Source of the DNA: Loxodes magnus
Lineage: Eukaryota; Ciliophora; Karyorelictea; Loxodida; Loxodidae
Assembly (NCBI GenBank): GCA_946699065.1
Contig: CAMPDV010000534.1
Location: 62,001 to 126,000 of the forward strand
DNA length: 64,000 bases
Reading direction: 5' to 3'
Part shown: positions 1 to 11,955 of the stretch, piece by piece
Position numbering within the stretch: position 1 is the first letter of the stretch
Layout of the letters: every line of letters starts with the position of its first letter
Made by a program: the position numbers and the translations under genes
The notes under the pieces: generated by a model
What the model was told of the DNA's origin: nothing
The model's input: only the letters and a program-made list of their open reading frames with translations
The model's database searches: none

Positions 1-315
1 GAATAATGATAATATTTGAATAATAGATTTTTAAAGATGTTTAGATAAAATTTGATTCTTTATTTATTTCAGCTTTAAAAAGAGCTAGTAAGGAAAATAA
101 TCTTTATTGTCAACTATATAGCTATAACTACATTACCATATCAACATCATATATACACTTAAACATACAAAAAAACTTATAAAAATACAACATTAATAAG
201 TATAGATTAACCATATTAATAAGTAGTAACATATTTACTATAGATATTTAAACTACTTACATATAAAACTATATTTATTATCAATAATATTAATCATATC
301 AATATTATTATTATC
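1..315. other. AT-rich 3' flank of the RING-Kelch gene
   Basis: Nearly pure A/T sequence with short T/A runs. I see no domain, RNA gene or repeat here. It lies just beyond the TGA that ends the neighbouring minus-strand gene and probably holds its 3' UTR. Confidence 0.5.
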
Positions 316-1761
316 TCAGTTATCCCCTTTAATACTTCTATAACTCAACTTTTCTAAATCAATCCTCATTATTGAAATTCTTTTCTATTCATAGCCAAAA
401 ACATATCCATAGACACCTCTTATTTTCATCTCCGTTAAAGCTGCAACATCTTTAAAAATTTAACTTTATTGCCATTATTCTTTTCTTCTTTTATATATTC
501 TTCTTGAATATTCTACTGTAGAACAATTTTTTATACCTCCGATTACGACAAAAGGTTCTAAAGAAACTATAGGACAAGCAACAGCTTCAGGAAGATTCAA
601 ATTTTACTTACTCCATCTATCATTCTATATGTTATACTTTCATATATCTTTTAAAGCTTATCCTTTCTAATCTCCACCTCCAAAAGAATAAATATTTTAT
701 TCATCTTTATCTACTACTAAAGTTTAGCCTGCTATTAAGAATGAAAATTAAGAGCATTTTTATCATTTACTTTAGTTTCCTATCTTTAACTTTTCTACTG
801 ATTATAACTTTTGATAATTATTAATAAATCCCCCAACCCCATAAAGATAATTTTAAGCTGCTGCTAATCCAAAATCACTTCTTCCCTCATTTAGATCACT
901 AAGTTTTGTATTATTACCTTCGAAATCGAACTATCAAGTTTCTTTTATTCCTTTCTTTTAATTTTAGTTTTATCCTCCAATTAAATATAACTTATTTTAA
1001 TATTCTATACTTTAATTGCCTTCATAAATTATAATTTAAACTTAGACTTATCGTAATTACTCAGTTTAAATATTAAATAAACTTAATTTTTAAATTCCTC
1101 AATTAAAAAAGTGAATATAGTTAGATTGAATAAAATGTTGCTACTAGGTTAGTTTATGTTAATTAGTCTGTTTAGTGTTTAACTGTTGTTACTTAGTATT
1201 GTATTATAGTTAGTTTCTTATTTGTGTGATATAATTTGAAGTTAATTTAGGGTTTAGTACTAAAGGTGGTTATATAGTGGAATATAGTTAGACTGTTATA
1301 GTTTGGATTTGAGTTGGTTTTAGATATTAGTAAATAGGGAATTAGGATGATTGTATAATATTTTAGTGTTATTAGTTGTAGTTAATGGTAGTGTATTGGA
1401 TGATATTAGTATATGGTATAATGAGAGTATTAGTAATGTTAGATAATTTGGTTGTAATGGTTTTAGATTTTTGCATAATTTACTTCCTTATCTCTTTTAA
1501 TTTCTATCTAGCATCTTAAATCTTTTATATGTATTATTAGTTTTAAAATATCATTCTTATTAAATCACTTTCTTAAGGTAAGTCTTCAAATCTAAAATGG
1601 AATCCTTTTTAACAAATAGGACATTACATTATGCCTTATAATCAGAACTGAGTATTCAAACACAAACCACAGTAAATATGTCCACAAGGTAAGACAGTTG
1701 GAAGAGCATTAGTTAAGTTGTAATCTTCTTAGCAGATTAAGCATTTTGGTAACGCTTACAT
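316..1761 (-). CDS. RING finger-coiled coil-Kelch repeat protein (probable E3 ubiquitin ligase)
   Basis: Read with TAA/TAG=Gln and TGA=Trp this is one uninterrupted frame of 481 residues plus TGA. The start is ATG at 1761-1759; RING, Kelch and stop codons are all in that phase. Residues 7-50 form a canonical C3HC4 RING: C7-x2-C10, C26-x-H28-x2-C31-x2-C34, C47-x2-C50, with 'PCGHIYC' and 'CPIC' clearly readable. A Lys/Gln-rich helix follows (about 75-110), then a Gln/Asn/Thr-rich linker to about 210. The C-terminal half has Kelch blades with 'KLYLIGGQNQN' near residue 260, 'NYLYGVGGF', 'IYSFGGGD' and 'VVIGG'. Family knowledge: RING recruits E2-ubiquitin and Kelch propellers bind substrates, so ubiquitin ligase activity is inferred. 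In-frame TGA gives the expected Trp in 'ETWQFD', 'SKWQKC' and 'DIWK'. The downstream limit is the first TGA after the last Kelch-like segment. No intron is needed. Confidence 0.88.
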
Positions 1762-2379
1762 TTTTATTATTATTTAGATTAAAAAAGCTTATAAAGGTAA
1801 TTTATAACAGTTACCATCAAAAATTATAATTAACCATTATAAATTCAAATATCTATCATTACATACATACTACAATATTAACCTCTTATATCAAGTACCT
1901 ATCTACAATCCGCACCAATACATTTTGCTAAATTTAAAAAACCAACCAGCTTTACAACTTAATCACATTTTTTATTCTATAAATAACAAAAACATCTCTA
2001 TCCTAAAATCTTTAAAAACTACTAGGAGCAATGCACTAAAAAAGGGACACAATCTTTAACTAATCTTAATATCAAAAAAAGTAGCTAAGTTAGAACATTT
2101 ACTAAGACTAAAGCTCTTTGGAAATCTTTAGAATGTAGGAAGAAAAGAATGAGAAAAAATAGACGATAATACGAAGCTCGGAACTGCTAAAAGAGAAAAA
2201 TTTATAAATTTAAAATTTTTTAGAAGAAAATAACTACAATCAAAGAATATTTCAAGAAGAAATGCAAACAAATGAAATTATTCAGCATTTCTCAGAAATC
2301 TTAAGTAAGAATATGGTAAAAAGAATGAGAGTGCAGAAATCCTTAGAAAAGGCAGAATGGAGTTTTTATTCAAAGTCTT
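1762..2379. other. AT-rich intergenic stretch
   Basis: Upstream side of the RING-Kelch gene. It starts with T/A runs likely to contain that gene's 5' UTR and becomes more complex towards 2100-2380. Short plus-strand peptides can be read, but no domain or paralogue supports them. The last part grades into the satellite. Confidence 0.4.
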
Positions 2380-5045
2380 ACTTAAAATCTTCTAGGAACT
2401 TCAGCTTTATCATAATGAGACTCCTTTCGAGAACTAGACCAAAGCTCTCAAGTAGAAACTATTTTTGACTCAATGTTCATCCTTAAAATTTTCCGCTTTT
2501 AAAATTTTCACTAATGATTTTTAGAACTGGAACGAAACTCTCAAATAGAATGAAGTTTTAATCAAAGTTATTCATTCAAAATTTAGGTTTTTCAATTTTA
2601 TCTCGATATAAATTTTTAGAACTAAACACTGGCTCTCAAGTGAAATGGAGTCTATACAATAAGTTGTATTTTCGTTCTTTAAGTACTTACACTTATTCGT
2701 AACTCAGACGTATTTTAATAAAAAGAAAAGAGAAATCCAGAAAATGGATTCCAAACTTAAATTCTTCATAACGTATTGAAGTTCTTAAGCTTATCATCTA
2801 GCCAGACATTTTTTGAAAACTTGATAAGAGTTCTCACGGATAACAGATTCCATACTTAAAGTTCTTCTTAAAGTCTTACAGTTCTAAAGCTTAATCTCTA
2901 CCCAGACTTTTTGAGAGCAGTATCAGAGTTCATAAGGATTAACGGATTCATAACTTAAAGTTTCTCTTACAGAATTTTAATATTTAAGCACTCTCAATTC
3001 TCAGTTCAATGGCATAATTTAAACAAATCTAAAGGATAACGGATTCCTAACTTAATTTCATCTTAAAGTCTTTTAGTGTATCAGCATTTTCGATATTCAG
3101 ATATAATTATAGAAAGAGATCCGAGCTCGCAATGTTAACGGTTTGCAATCTTAAAGTTCTTCTTACAGTTTCATAGTTCTTAAGCTTTACATCTTACTTG
3201 TCTCTTTTTGGAAAACTTGATTAGAGCTATCAAGGATTAACGGATTCCAAACTTAAAGTTTCTCTTACAGATTTTTAATATTTCAGCACTTAAGCTTCTC
3301 ATTTTAAATTATTAGAATTTGATCAGAGCTCTCTTTGAAAACTGATTAAAAACTTAAATTTCATCTTACAGTCATATAGTTCTAAGTTTTACATTTATCT
3401 GTTTTTTTTTTGAAGAACTGGATAAGAACTTTCAAGGATAATGGCCTCCAAACTTAAATTTCATCTTACAGTCTTACAGTTCTAAGCTTTACATTTATCT
3501 GTTTGCTTTTGGAGAACTGGATAGGAACTTTCAAGGATAATGGTCTCCAAACTTAAAGATTTTCTTACAGTCTTACAGTTCTATAGCTTAATCTCTACCC
3601 AGACTTTTTTGAGAGCAGTATCAGAGTTCATAAGGATTAACGGATTCCAAACTTAAAATTCTTCTTTAATCTTTTATTTTTTCATCATTTTCGATATTCA
3701 GATTAATTATTATTTTTATCAGAGTTCTAAATGGAAACGGATTCTGATTTTATATTTTTTCTTACAGTCTTTTAGTTCTTCAGCTTTAACTTTACCCAGA
3801 TTTTTTTGAATAACTTGATCAGTACTCTCAAAGAAAACCGATTCCAAACTTAAAGTTCATCTTACAATCTTTTAGTATTTCAGCACTTTCGATATTCAGA
3901 TTAAATTTGAATAAAAGATCATAGCTCCTATGTATGACGGATTCTTTACTTAAAGTCTGTTAACAGTTTTTTTAAGTTTATCAGCATTATGTTTGTCAGA
4001 TTTTTTAGAACTAGTGCAGAACGCACGTTTATCTGAGTCTTAACTCAAAGATTTATTTCAATACTTTAACTTAATTAGCTTTTTTGATACTTTTAATTTT
4101 TTGGAAATAGTTCAGATCCCTAAAATATATCGGATTCTTCGCTTAAAGTCCGTTTTTTTAGTTTTTAATTTCTTAAGTTTTACCTCTATCATGCTCTTTT
4201 TATAATTAGATCAGAGCTATTAAGTATTTCTGTTCTATTCACAAAAATCTTGATTCAGTTTTTTAAGATTTTCAGCTTTAACGTAACTCTGAATTGCTTT
4301 ATAAACTATTTCAGAACTCAAAAAATATCGGAGTTTTCTCTCAGATTTTCTATTTCTGTAGTTTAACTTCATCATCTATTCGACACTCAGCCTAATTTTA
4401 AGAACTCTAATGTATGTCTGAGTCTTTACTTAAAGTCTGTAGTTTTAATAGTTGGTCAGCAATATGTTAATCAGACTTATTTTCATACTGTGAAAGGTTC
4501 TAAAGAGAATCGGAGTCTTCGCTCATTTTTTTTATATCAGTATTTTAACTTCATCAGCTTTTCGATACTCAGACTTATTTAGAGAACTAGATCAGAGTTC
4601 ATAAAATGAATAGATACTAAACTCAAAGTTGTAATTTCAGTCTTTTAACTTCTTCATTTTTTTGATGCTCAGATTTTTTAATTATTTGAGCATGCTCTTA
4701 AGTAGAACGGAATCTTATATCAACTTCTACTTTCAAACTTTTCAGATTTTCAAACTTTTTTAGATTTTAGACTTTAGACTTATTTTGTGAACTAGATTAG
4801 AGCTCTTAAGACGAACGGAGTCTTAACTATAAGTTCATCTTTCAGTTTTTTAAATTCTTCGGTTTTAACTCAACTCAGACTTATTTTGAAAACTAGATCA
4901 GAGCACTCAAGTATTTCGTAGTCATAACTCAACTTCTACTTTCAGACTTTTCAGCTTTATTAATTCTTAGACTTATTTTGAGAACTAGTTCATAGATCTC
5001 ACGCTGAACGGAGTTTTAACTAGAAGTTCTAGTTTCTGCTTTTTT
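2380..5045. repeat. Degenerate tandem satellite, monomer about 100 bp, about 26 copies
   Basis: A recurring block, roughly 'GATAACGGATTCCAAACTTA' then 'AAGTT.ATCTTACAGTCTTT' and later 'CCCAGACTTTTTTGAGAACT', repeats through this stretch. The 'AACTTAAA' anchor occurs near 2754, 2853, 2952, 3049, 3147, 3250, 3351, 3451, 3550 and 3650, giving steps of 97-103 bp. Step sizes are not multiples of three, so this is not a protein repeat. Copies are well conserved in the middle and decay towards 4000-5045. Nothing else is embedded. I cannot tell whether it is transcribed. Confidence 0.85.
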
Positions 5046-6067
5046 CTAAAGTATTTCTAGAGAGCTATAACTATCTTTCATTTTTCTTTTGATTCATGAA
5101 TATAGTCTTAGAAGCTAGTTTTGCTGTCTTATTTCTTTTTTAATAGCAATTTTCTTGTTTAGCATCAGGTTAAATACGTTCAGAAATAGCTCCTTAGATT
5201 AAGCTGAAATAATCGTGAAAAATCCACCTGAAAAAGCCTGGCTGGAGTATTCAAACCTTTTGAAAAGGACAGAAGATTAAGAATTTATTAAGTAAGTTAA
5301 AACCAGTTTTACAACCCTCTTTTGCTTTCAAATATCCCTTAAATCGAAGGGTTGGAACTTAGAAAGAAAATTTAGTTTTAAAATACATTAAAGAGTTAGA
5401 GACTCAATTTTAGGCTGAAAAGTTAAAGTATTTCTAGGTAAAGAAAAGAGTATTGAGATTGAAAAGCCAATCTAAATGAAGGAAAGATTTGAGAGATCAG
5501 TCAGCTATCAATTAAGTTGAGGAATGCAATTATAATATAGCGATTGAAGATTGTTAGTAATAAAATCCAATGTTAGAAGTGAAAATTATTATTCAGTCTA
5601 GCTCTAAAGAAGATGGAAAACGAGTTAATTTTCAGCAGTAGAAAAATATAAAGCTAAGAATAATTATGATTTTTCTATGAAGCGTAAGCACGGAAAAGCA
5701 TTTTTGATTGGTCTTAAATCTTCATAGTACTCCAAGTAGAAAATAAAGGCATTCTCTCGTTTATAATAGTGTAGTAGAATCAAAAAAAATACAAAGCTAT
5801 TATGAAAGGGTCTTGGTAGGAAAAAAATCGAAATCATTAATCAGAAGGGAAAACATCTAAAGCCGTCCTTTAACCCTACTAAGGCATATGAGTGAGAAAG
5901 TAATTCTAAAAGTTACTCTCTCAAGTAGCAACACTAGAAGAGACTTGGATTATTAAAGTATTTAGATTTATATTAATTTTAATTGATTTTATAGTTAAAC
6001 GATATGGTCTATTTAAACCTATCCTTAGCTTCTTAATATTAAATCTTATAGAGAACTTAAATAAATA
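5046..6067. other. Unassigned stretch, possibly coding
   Basis: Base complexity is higher than in the surroundings at about 5160-5895, and a plus-strand frame running to a TGA at 5892 reads as a plausible Lys/Gln-rich protein. An alternative frame is almost as good, and there is no domain or paralogue, so I do not call a gene. Confidence 0.25.
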
Positions 6068-6340
6068 TAGATACTTCATTTCATTTCTCATTTGGATAAA
6101 TATATCTTGCTCATTACCATCTCACTTTCTACTAAACTCCATACATTTCTTTTTTATTTTTATTCTATTTTAAACTAGACCTTATATCTGATTTACACTT
6201 TTTAAATACTAAAGATAGCTAGAGATTTATGCTTATAATTAAGGAAAATAGAAGATAGAGATAGCTAGAGAAGATTAAATTAATAGATGATACTCAGTTT
6301 AAGTTAAATAGATGCATAAAGCTATTAATTCACTAGGATC
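6068..6340. repeat. Dispersed 270-bp repeat, copy 1
   Basis: Closely matches 39508-39776 in the same orientation, by eye near 90 percent, from 'CTTCATTTCATTTCTC' through 'GATGCATAAAGCTATTAATT'. Single-base indels separate the copies, which argues against conserved protein coding. No terminal repeat or poly-A tail is obvious, so the nature of the repeat is open. Confidence 0.75.
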
Positions 6341-7434
6341 CAGATGCCCCTAAAGTTTATTTAAGAAACTTCAGGACTTTCTTCTTCAAATTAATTAGTG
6401 ACTATTTCCAGTTGTCAACATTTTCTAAAGTAATGATGCTAACTATTTCAAATTAAAAACCCTCTTTCTAGCACTCAAGCCCATGAATCTGCTTTTCTTA
6501 ATTCTTCAGAATTTGCAAATAAACTTACAAGTTTCACTTAAATTTATCATTTTTCCTGTCAAGCATTACTATCTCTATATTAATTACTTTAGCATACTTT
6601 CTCTTTTTTATTAATTAGATCTGTACTTTATATATTATCTTAAAAATTCCAAATCACTAGTGAGGAATTAAGAACATTTGAGATCTAACTTTTTAAAAGA
6701 AAAGTCTTATTTTCTAATATCTAATTAAAGATACTTAAAATCACTGAACTAGTTCTGCTCGGATTGGAATATTCGGACCTTATCACCTTTTTTCCATACT
6801 TATTTTTGGTTGAAAGATAGTTCAGAATCCATTTCTTTTCACGCTCTGAATACTGTAAATGTCGTGCTTTTAAGAATATTCTTTTTAGGATTAAAAGGTA
6901 ATTTCATTCTTTATTAATCAGAAGTAGATACGATAAAGACTTCTCTTTATTTCTTCTTTCTATTTTAGCTATAGATCTTTTTACGTAGATAAAACCCTCC
7001 TAGTATTTTTTCCGAGCAAAAGTATCAAATGTGCTATAAAATAAGATCTTGTATCAATTTAGTTATTTTAAATAGAAAAATTCATCTTACATCTCTTCTT
7101 TATTTTCTAAATATTTGCTATTCTATATTTTGGATATAGATAAGTGTTTCTTTAGTTGTGATTGAATATTTTCCATTTTATTTGGCTTTCAAATTTTAAG
7201 ATTAACTAAAATTAAAAAAGTTATTAAGCTAGATTACATCTAAAGCATTTAAAGAGTTAAAGTTAAAGTTAAAAGATAATAAAAGTGATTTAATTAAGCT
7301 ACTATATTTAATATCAAAAATAATCTTAAATTAAAGGAAAACTTTAGCTCTTTAGAAATAATTACCACCACTCTAGTTTAATGTCCTAAGTTTCTTTTTG
7401 CTATTATAAGCTTGTAAGTCTAGCTTAATAATCA
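6341..7434. other. AT-rich unassigned stretch
   Basis: No RNA gene, repeat or recognisable domain. Minus-strand peptides around 6360-6620 read plausibly but have no homologue that I recognise. Confidence 0.3.
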
Positions 7435-9789
7435 TCAGCTATGTGAACTACATAAATAATTAAGTTTCAACTTGTAGATTCTATTATTCAGTCTTATATT
7501 ATATCCAAAGTTAAGATGTTATTTAAATACTTGAGGTAAGTAAATTTACCATAGTTTGCTATATTAGTGATTAGATCTATATTTATTTTATTCATTTATT
7601 CTAATTGTGTCTCAAGCTCAGTAGTTCATATATTTTATTTTAAAATCTTTTGTATCTTTCTAATATTTTAAGATAATTTTCAGCTAATGTAGTTCGTTCA
7701 ATTCTTTTAATGGAAATATTGTTTAATAAGTAAAAATAAATAGAATGTTAATAAATATATAGTAATAATAGAAGTTTTAGATATCTATTGATTAAGATAA
7801 ATTTAAGAAAGGAATATTTAATTTATTAGTTAATTTTAAAATACTAAGCTTCTTAATACTAGTTATTTAGCCTTAGCTAAATTACTTATATAAACTTACT
7901 AATACTATTATTTGTAAATTTAATTTTATTATTAGTTTCCTTTATTTAGTTTATAATAATTTATTATTTTTGCTATAGATTTTTCCTTATAATTAAATGC
8001 ATTTAATAGTTATAGATTAGTTAGTGCTTCTTTTATCTATTATTTATAAAGTTTATATTTTTAAGACTGCTAAGAATAATAATTTAAATATAGTTAACTA
8101 AAAGATTTATATTCTGGCATTTATCTTTTTTAAATTTCTTCAGCTTTTTGCAAGATACAAAGGTTAATTTTATAATTCTTAATTTAGCTTAAGATATCTT
8201 CAATAATTTTGTGAAATCAATGTTTGAGATTCCTCAGTTCCTTTCTATCAGTACATGCTAACAAAATTTTATTAGAAGAAATAAAAATAGGCTTTCTAGG
8301 TTGATTTTGATTTTTAGATGCTTCTATTTGAGTCTTATTTCCTTAATTTTTTCTTATTCTATACATTAAAAGTCTTCCTCTAAATTCTATTTTTTCACTA
8401 CCAATTTTTGAACTAAAGGCTGTAATTCATTCTATGGTCTAAAGATATCTTGCTTCGCTATTTTTGTAATTATTTAATGAGGCATTTCTTTTGTTTTGCT
8501 AAGATTTTTCTGAATTCTCAAAAACAGAATTCAAACTGATTATAATATTTCCTATTTGTTTATTTATATTTCTTAGATTTTACTTTTAGCGGGTATTTTA
8601 TAGTGTTTTGCTCTTATTCTGCTCTACTAATCCTTTTTCACTTTCAAATAAAAATAATTTCCAATAGCTTGAGTAAGCCTTAAAGTCTTAAGATTTTATT
8701 TATTGATGTCTATTAATTTCTTTTTTATTTATGACTTATAATTTCTAATTTGCAAATTATAATTGTTATTCTTCTTTACTTGCTAAGTCTCAAATCCTTA
8801 TTTTGGGAGAGTTTTTCAGTCAGTTTAGATGGAGTTAAGATTTCAGTGAAATTTAGAAGGCATTCAAACATTTATTGTTCCCAGTTAAGTGTTTTATTTC
8901 TTTAATTTAAATGAAATAGGAAGCTTTCTTTTATTTAATAAAGATTTATATTAAATTAAAGGTATACAATTAATATATTAATAGAAATGCTTTAGTTAAG
9001 AAGTCTTCTATAATTATTATTTTCCTTATTCTTAAAATTATACTCATTTCCTTTATCTAAACTTGAGTCTTATTATTATTATTTTAATCCACCTCTTATT
9101 TTTAAATAAGATGATACTAAGATTTTTCTCTAATGCTTTATAACTAAAAGATTAAAATTTAAATATTATTAAAAGATAATCAAGCAAAATAATGTTCTTA
9201 TTCTAAATAATTCAATGAATGTTAAAGGTATTAGATAAATCAAGTTCACTTGAAGGCTTAAAACATTATTTCATATCTATAACTTATTCCTAAATTCTTC
9301 CTTTTTCCCCTTCTATTCCCTTTTATTTATTTTTGCTTTTTGGAGTTCTTGATGTCCCAGCAAATAGGTATTTGATTTCTATAAAATCCTTGAATTTAAA
9401 TTAAAATCTTCAACTGATCTCTTTAATCTACTTCGATGCTTTTGAACATCTTCTTTGGAATCTTCTTTTCTACTTTAAAATTGTCTCTTTAATTTAAGTC
9501 CAGATATTTTAAGGCTTGATATCTCAGCATAGTACCATATAAGAATTTTCAGTATAGTTTGAACTTTATTCCTTTAAGTTGTATTTCATTAGGTTATAAA
9601 TGTACATATTAATGATATTATAGTGCTCTTGTCTTAGTCTTCACTTGACCCTTCTAATGTTTATATTATTCTATCTAAGAATTAAATCTCTTCCCCAATC
9701 TTGTAAGCTAACTGTTCACAACTTGCTTATGAATAGTATTACAAAAAATTTAAGGTTTTACTGATTCTATAACTAATTTATAATAACAT
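7435..9789 (-). CDS. Long unrecognised reading frame (doubtful gene)
   Basis: With all three stop codons potentially sense, the minus strand can be read from ATG at 9789 to a tandem TGA-TGA at 7437-7432, 784 codons. The first 200 codons favour G at codon position 1 and read as a Lys/Glu/Gln-rich helical protein. The end also reads well ('NYWAWDTIRINEQNKYRSNH'). The middle is ambiguous: around 8150-8400 a different frame looks more coding-like, so short introns, a frameshift or no gene at all are possible. I recognise no domain and cannot assign a function. Treat this as a candidate for transcript mapping. Confidence 0.25.
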
Positions 9790-11455
9790 TTAGTCTCTAC
9801 AGCTAATACAATTGCTTAGTAAGTTTTATTAAGAAGATAATTATTTACTTGCTTCAATAAATTAAGGATGAAACTTTTTTCTTTTTTTAATAATTTTAAT
9901 TTAAAAATTAATAAAATGTAAGTGTTTATTTATTAAAATAGAGCCAAGAAAAGAGTTCATAGTAACCCTTCATTACAGTGAAGGTTTAAATTATTAAAAA
10001 TTAATAAAGTAATTTAAACTTTTTAAGTAAGCGGAACATAGATAGTCGAAGACTCCAATTATAAAAAAAATTAGCCTGAATATTTACCTATACAGCTAAA
10101 CATTCCTATAGAAATATCTCATTGGAGATTAGATGAGAAGTAAAATTTATAAAAGACGGAACTGTATAAAAATGTAATAATATGAAAGACAATCTATATT
10201 GCACGAGGCTTAAAATAATAAAAGAGTAAGTATTTGTAAACTTAGAAAAATTAGAAGCATAAAGCTAATTAAAATCTTAATTGTTAAGATATTAAGACTA
10301 ATTAGTTCATCAATTGAAGAAAGTTTTAATAAAGAAAGTAAAATTTATAATAAATCAGAGGAAGCTGTATTATTAAGGAAATTTAAGAAAATAAGCTAAT
10401 ACCTATAGGTACTAAAAGATAATAACCTGCTTATATAAATTAGTCTTCATTGATCTTCAAATTAATATCCTAAGATCTATTGTCAGATATTATATTTTTC
10501 AGCTGATGGAATATTTTAATGCAAAAATTATAAAGTTAAGAAATAGAAGAACTATGAAAATGTACAAATTTAATTGAGAAACACTTAAGAAATAAAAAAA
10601 TATGCAATTAATTTTGCTAGAATAAATAAAGGCAAAAAATAAATTAATATTTAGGTTTGAAAAAACTCTAAAGGCTTAAATAAACCAAAGCACGCACTCA
10701 AAATTATCATAACTTTTTTATAAATCGCAATTAGAGATCTAATTCTTCTTCTTTTAAGTTTTGTGCAAATTTCTACAATGATATATCGAATGTAAGTTCT
10801 ACTCATTAGAGATTTGTATTGTTTGAATTTATGGTTATTAAACTTTTTTTCTAGTTTTCTTTTCATAGTTATGTTTATATTCAGCATGCATTATATTTCT
10901 TTTTCTTTTAGCGCTTATATCAAGCAGAAAAATTACACAAAATAACTTTATCAATAGATTTAGGCCTTCTTTTAATTTTATAGCATCTTAGTTTTTTTCT
11001 TAAATTTTTCTTTTTATTATTGTTGTTTCTCTCATTTTATCTTTTGTTTTATTCTATTTATTTTCCCTAAATTTTAATTATGTAATAGCTATTTCATACT
11101 AATTTTCAGCTTTTGAAGGTAATTTTCATCATAATTGCAATCTCAAATTCCAGTTTTAACTTAAATATAATTTACTTAGTTTGAAACTTTCTAGGTGTAA
11201 TTTATTTTGGTTGATTTAATGAAGTTCTTATCTTATTAGATTATAGATTATAGATTTTAATTTAGCTTTTAATCATATTAATCTTGTTAGCTTTATCTTG
11301 AATTATGTTTAACTAGCTCCAATTTTATTGTTTAACAGCAACACCTAACATGCTTAAAAATGTGATCCTTAATTTGATAAAGTAAAATAGCTTATAAATA
11401 GAATAAATTGTTAGTCTTAGTTAAAGAGATGTAAAGTAAGTTAAAGCTAAAGTCT
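9790..11455. other. AT-rich unassigned stretch
   Basis: Mixed A/T-rich sequence without a recognisable domain, RNA gene or repeat. It ends in an (AAAT)n run that is the tail of the neighbouring SINE-like element. Confidence 0.35.
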
Positions 11456-11955
11456 TAAATAAATAAATAAATTTGATTATAGAGCGCGTAGCACTCTCGT
11501 TGGTGTGCAGCTCTTTAAAAAAAATGTTCCATACTAACAAGAATGTTTGCTACTGATAAAATTATCAGATACTGATAAACCTTGTTCAATACTGGTATAA
11601 TTATTCAGTACTGATAAAAATGTTAAATACTGATATAATTTTAGAATACTCGTAATCTTTAATACTTGCTGGAGGTCCAAGGACATGGCAGGATTGTGTC
11701 TCATTACATCACCAAAGCAGAGGACGACATGTGTCAATTATGGGTACTTAAATTCCCCACCTCTGATGAAGCTCGCAATATTATTTCTTTTTCGTTCCAG
11801 AATTAAAAATAAACGAAGCCAAGCCAATGCCGAAGGTCTAAGAATCTTATGTCTCGAGGCCAAGCCAAAGCAGAGGAAGACATAAAGTCGATTATGGGTA
11901 CTTAACTTCCCCGACCTCTGATGAAGATGACCTTGTTGTTCACCTTCGAACAACT
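11456..11955 (-). mobile_element. SINE-like retroelement, copy 1
   Basis: About 500 bp, near-identical to 21703-22245 in the opposite orientation. In its own direction it has: a 5' hairpin (GTTGTTC, six-base loop, GAACAAC); two copies of a 48-nt hairpin motif (11871-11920 and 11718-11765); the 'CCTGCCATGTCCTTGGACC' segment; a run of short repeats around 'TACTGATAA' (11550-11650); the 3' stem-loop at 11482-11513; and an AAAT/TTTA tail. The 3' end matches the LINE 3' end at 34478-34530. G+C is higher than the flanks. Short standard-code ORFs inside it are incidental. It resembles a composite SINE that borrows LINE replication machinery; no tRNA-like A/B box was seen. Confidence 0.82.
11482..11513 (-). 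other. 3' stem-loop of SINE-like element
   Basis: In element orientation the outer stem is GAGC/GCTC and the inner stem GCAC/GTGC, here with one substitution in the inner arm, followed by TATAAT and the TTTA tail. The same structure occurs at 16154-16184, 22147-22178 and 34478-34508. Its position suggests the reverse-transcriptase recognition signal. Confidence 0.7.

Noticed and set aside
2380-5045. Satellite as a leucine- or phenylalanine-rich protein repeat
   Set aside because: Monomer lengths of 92-103 bp shift the frame at nearly every repeat.
11756-11775. CTGATGA sequences suggesting a hammerhead ribozyme core
   Set aside because: They lie on the antisense strand of the SINE and lack a GAAA core partner and a suitable stem II; they are the complement of the CATCAGAGG hairpin arm.
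11534-11953. Standard-code ORFs of 60-70 codons on both strands inside the SINE-like elements (also 21703-21975)
   Set aside because: They overlap on opposite strands, follow structured non-coding sequence, and repeat only because the element repeats.
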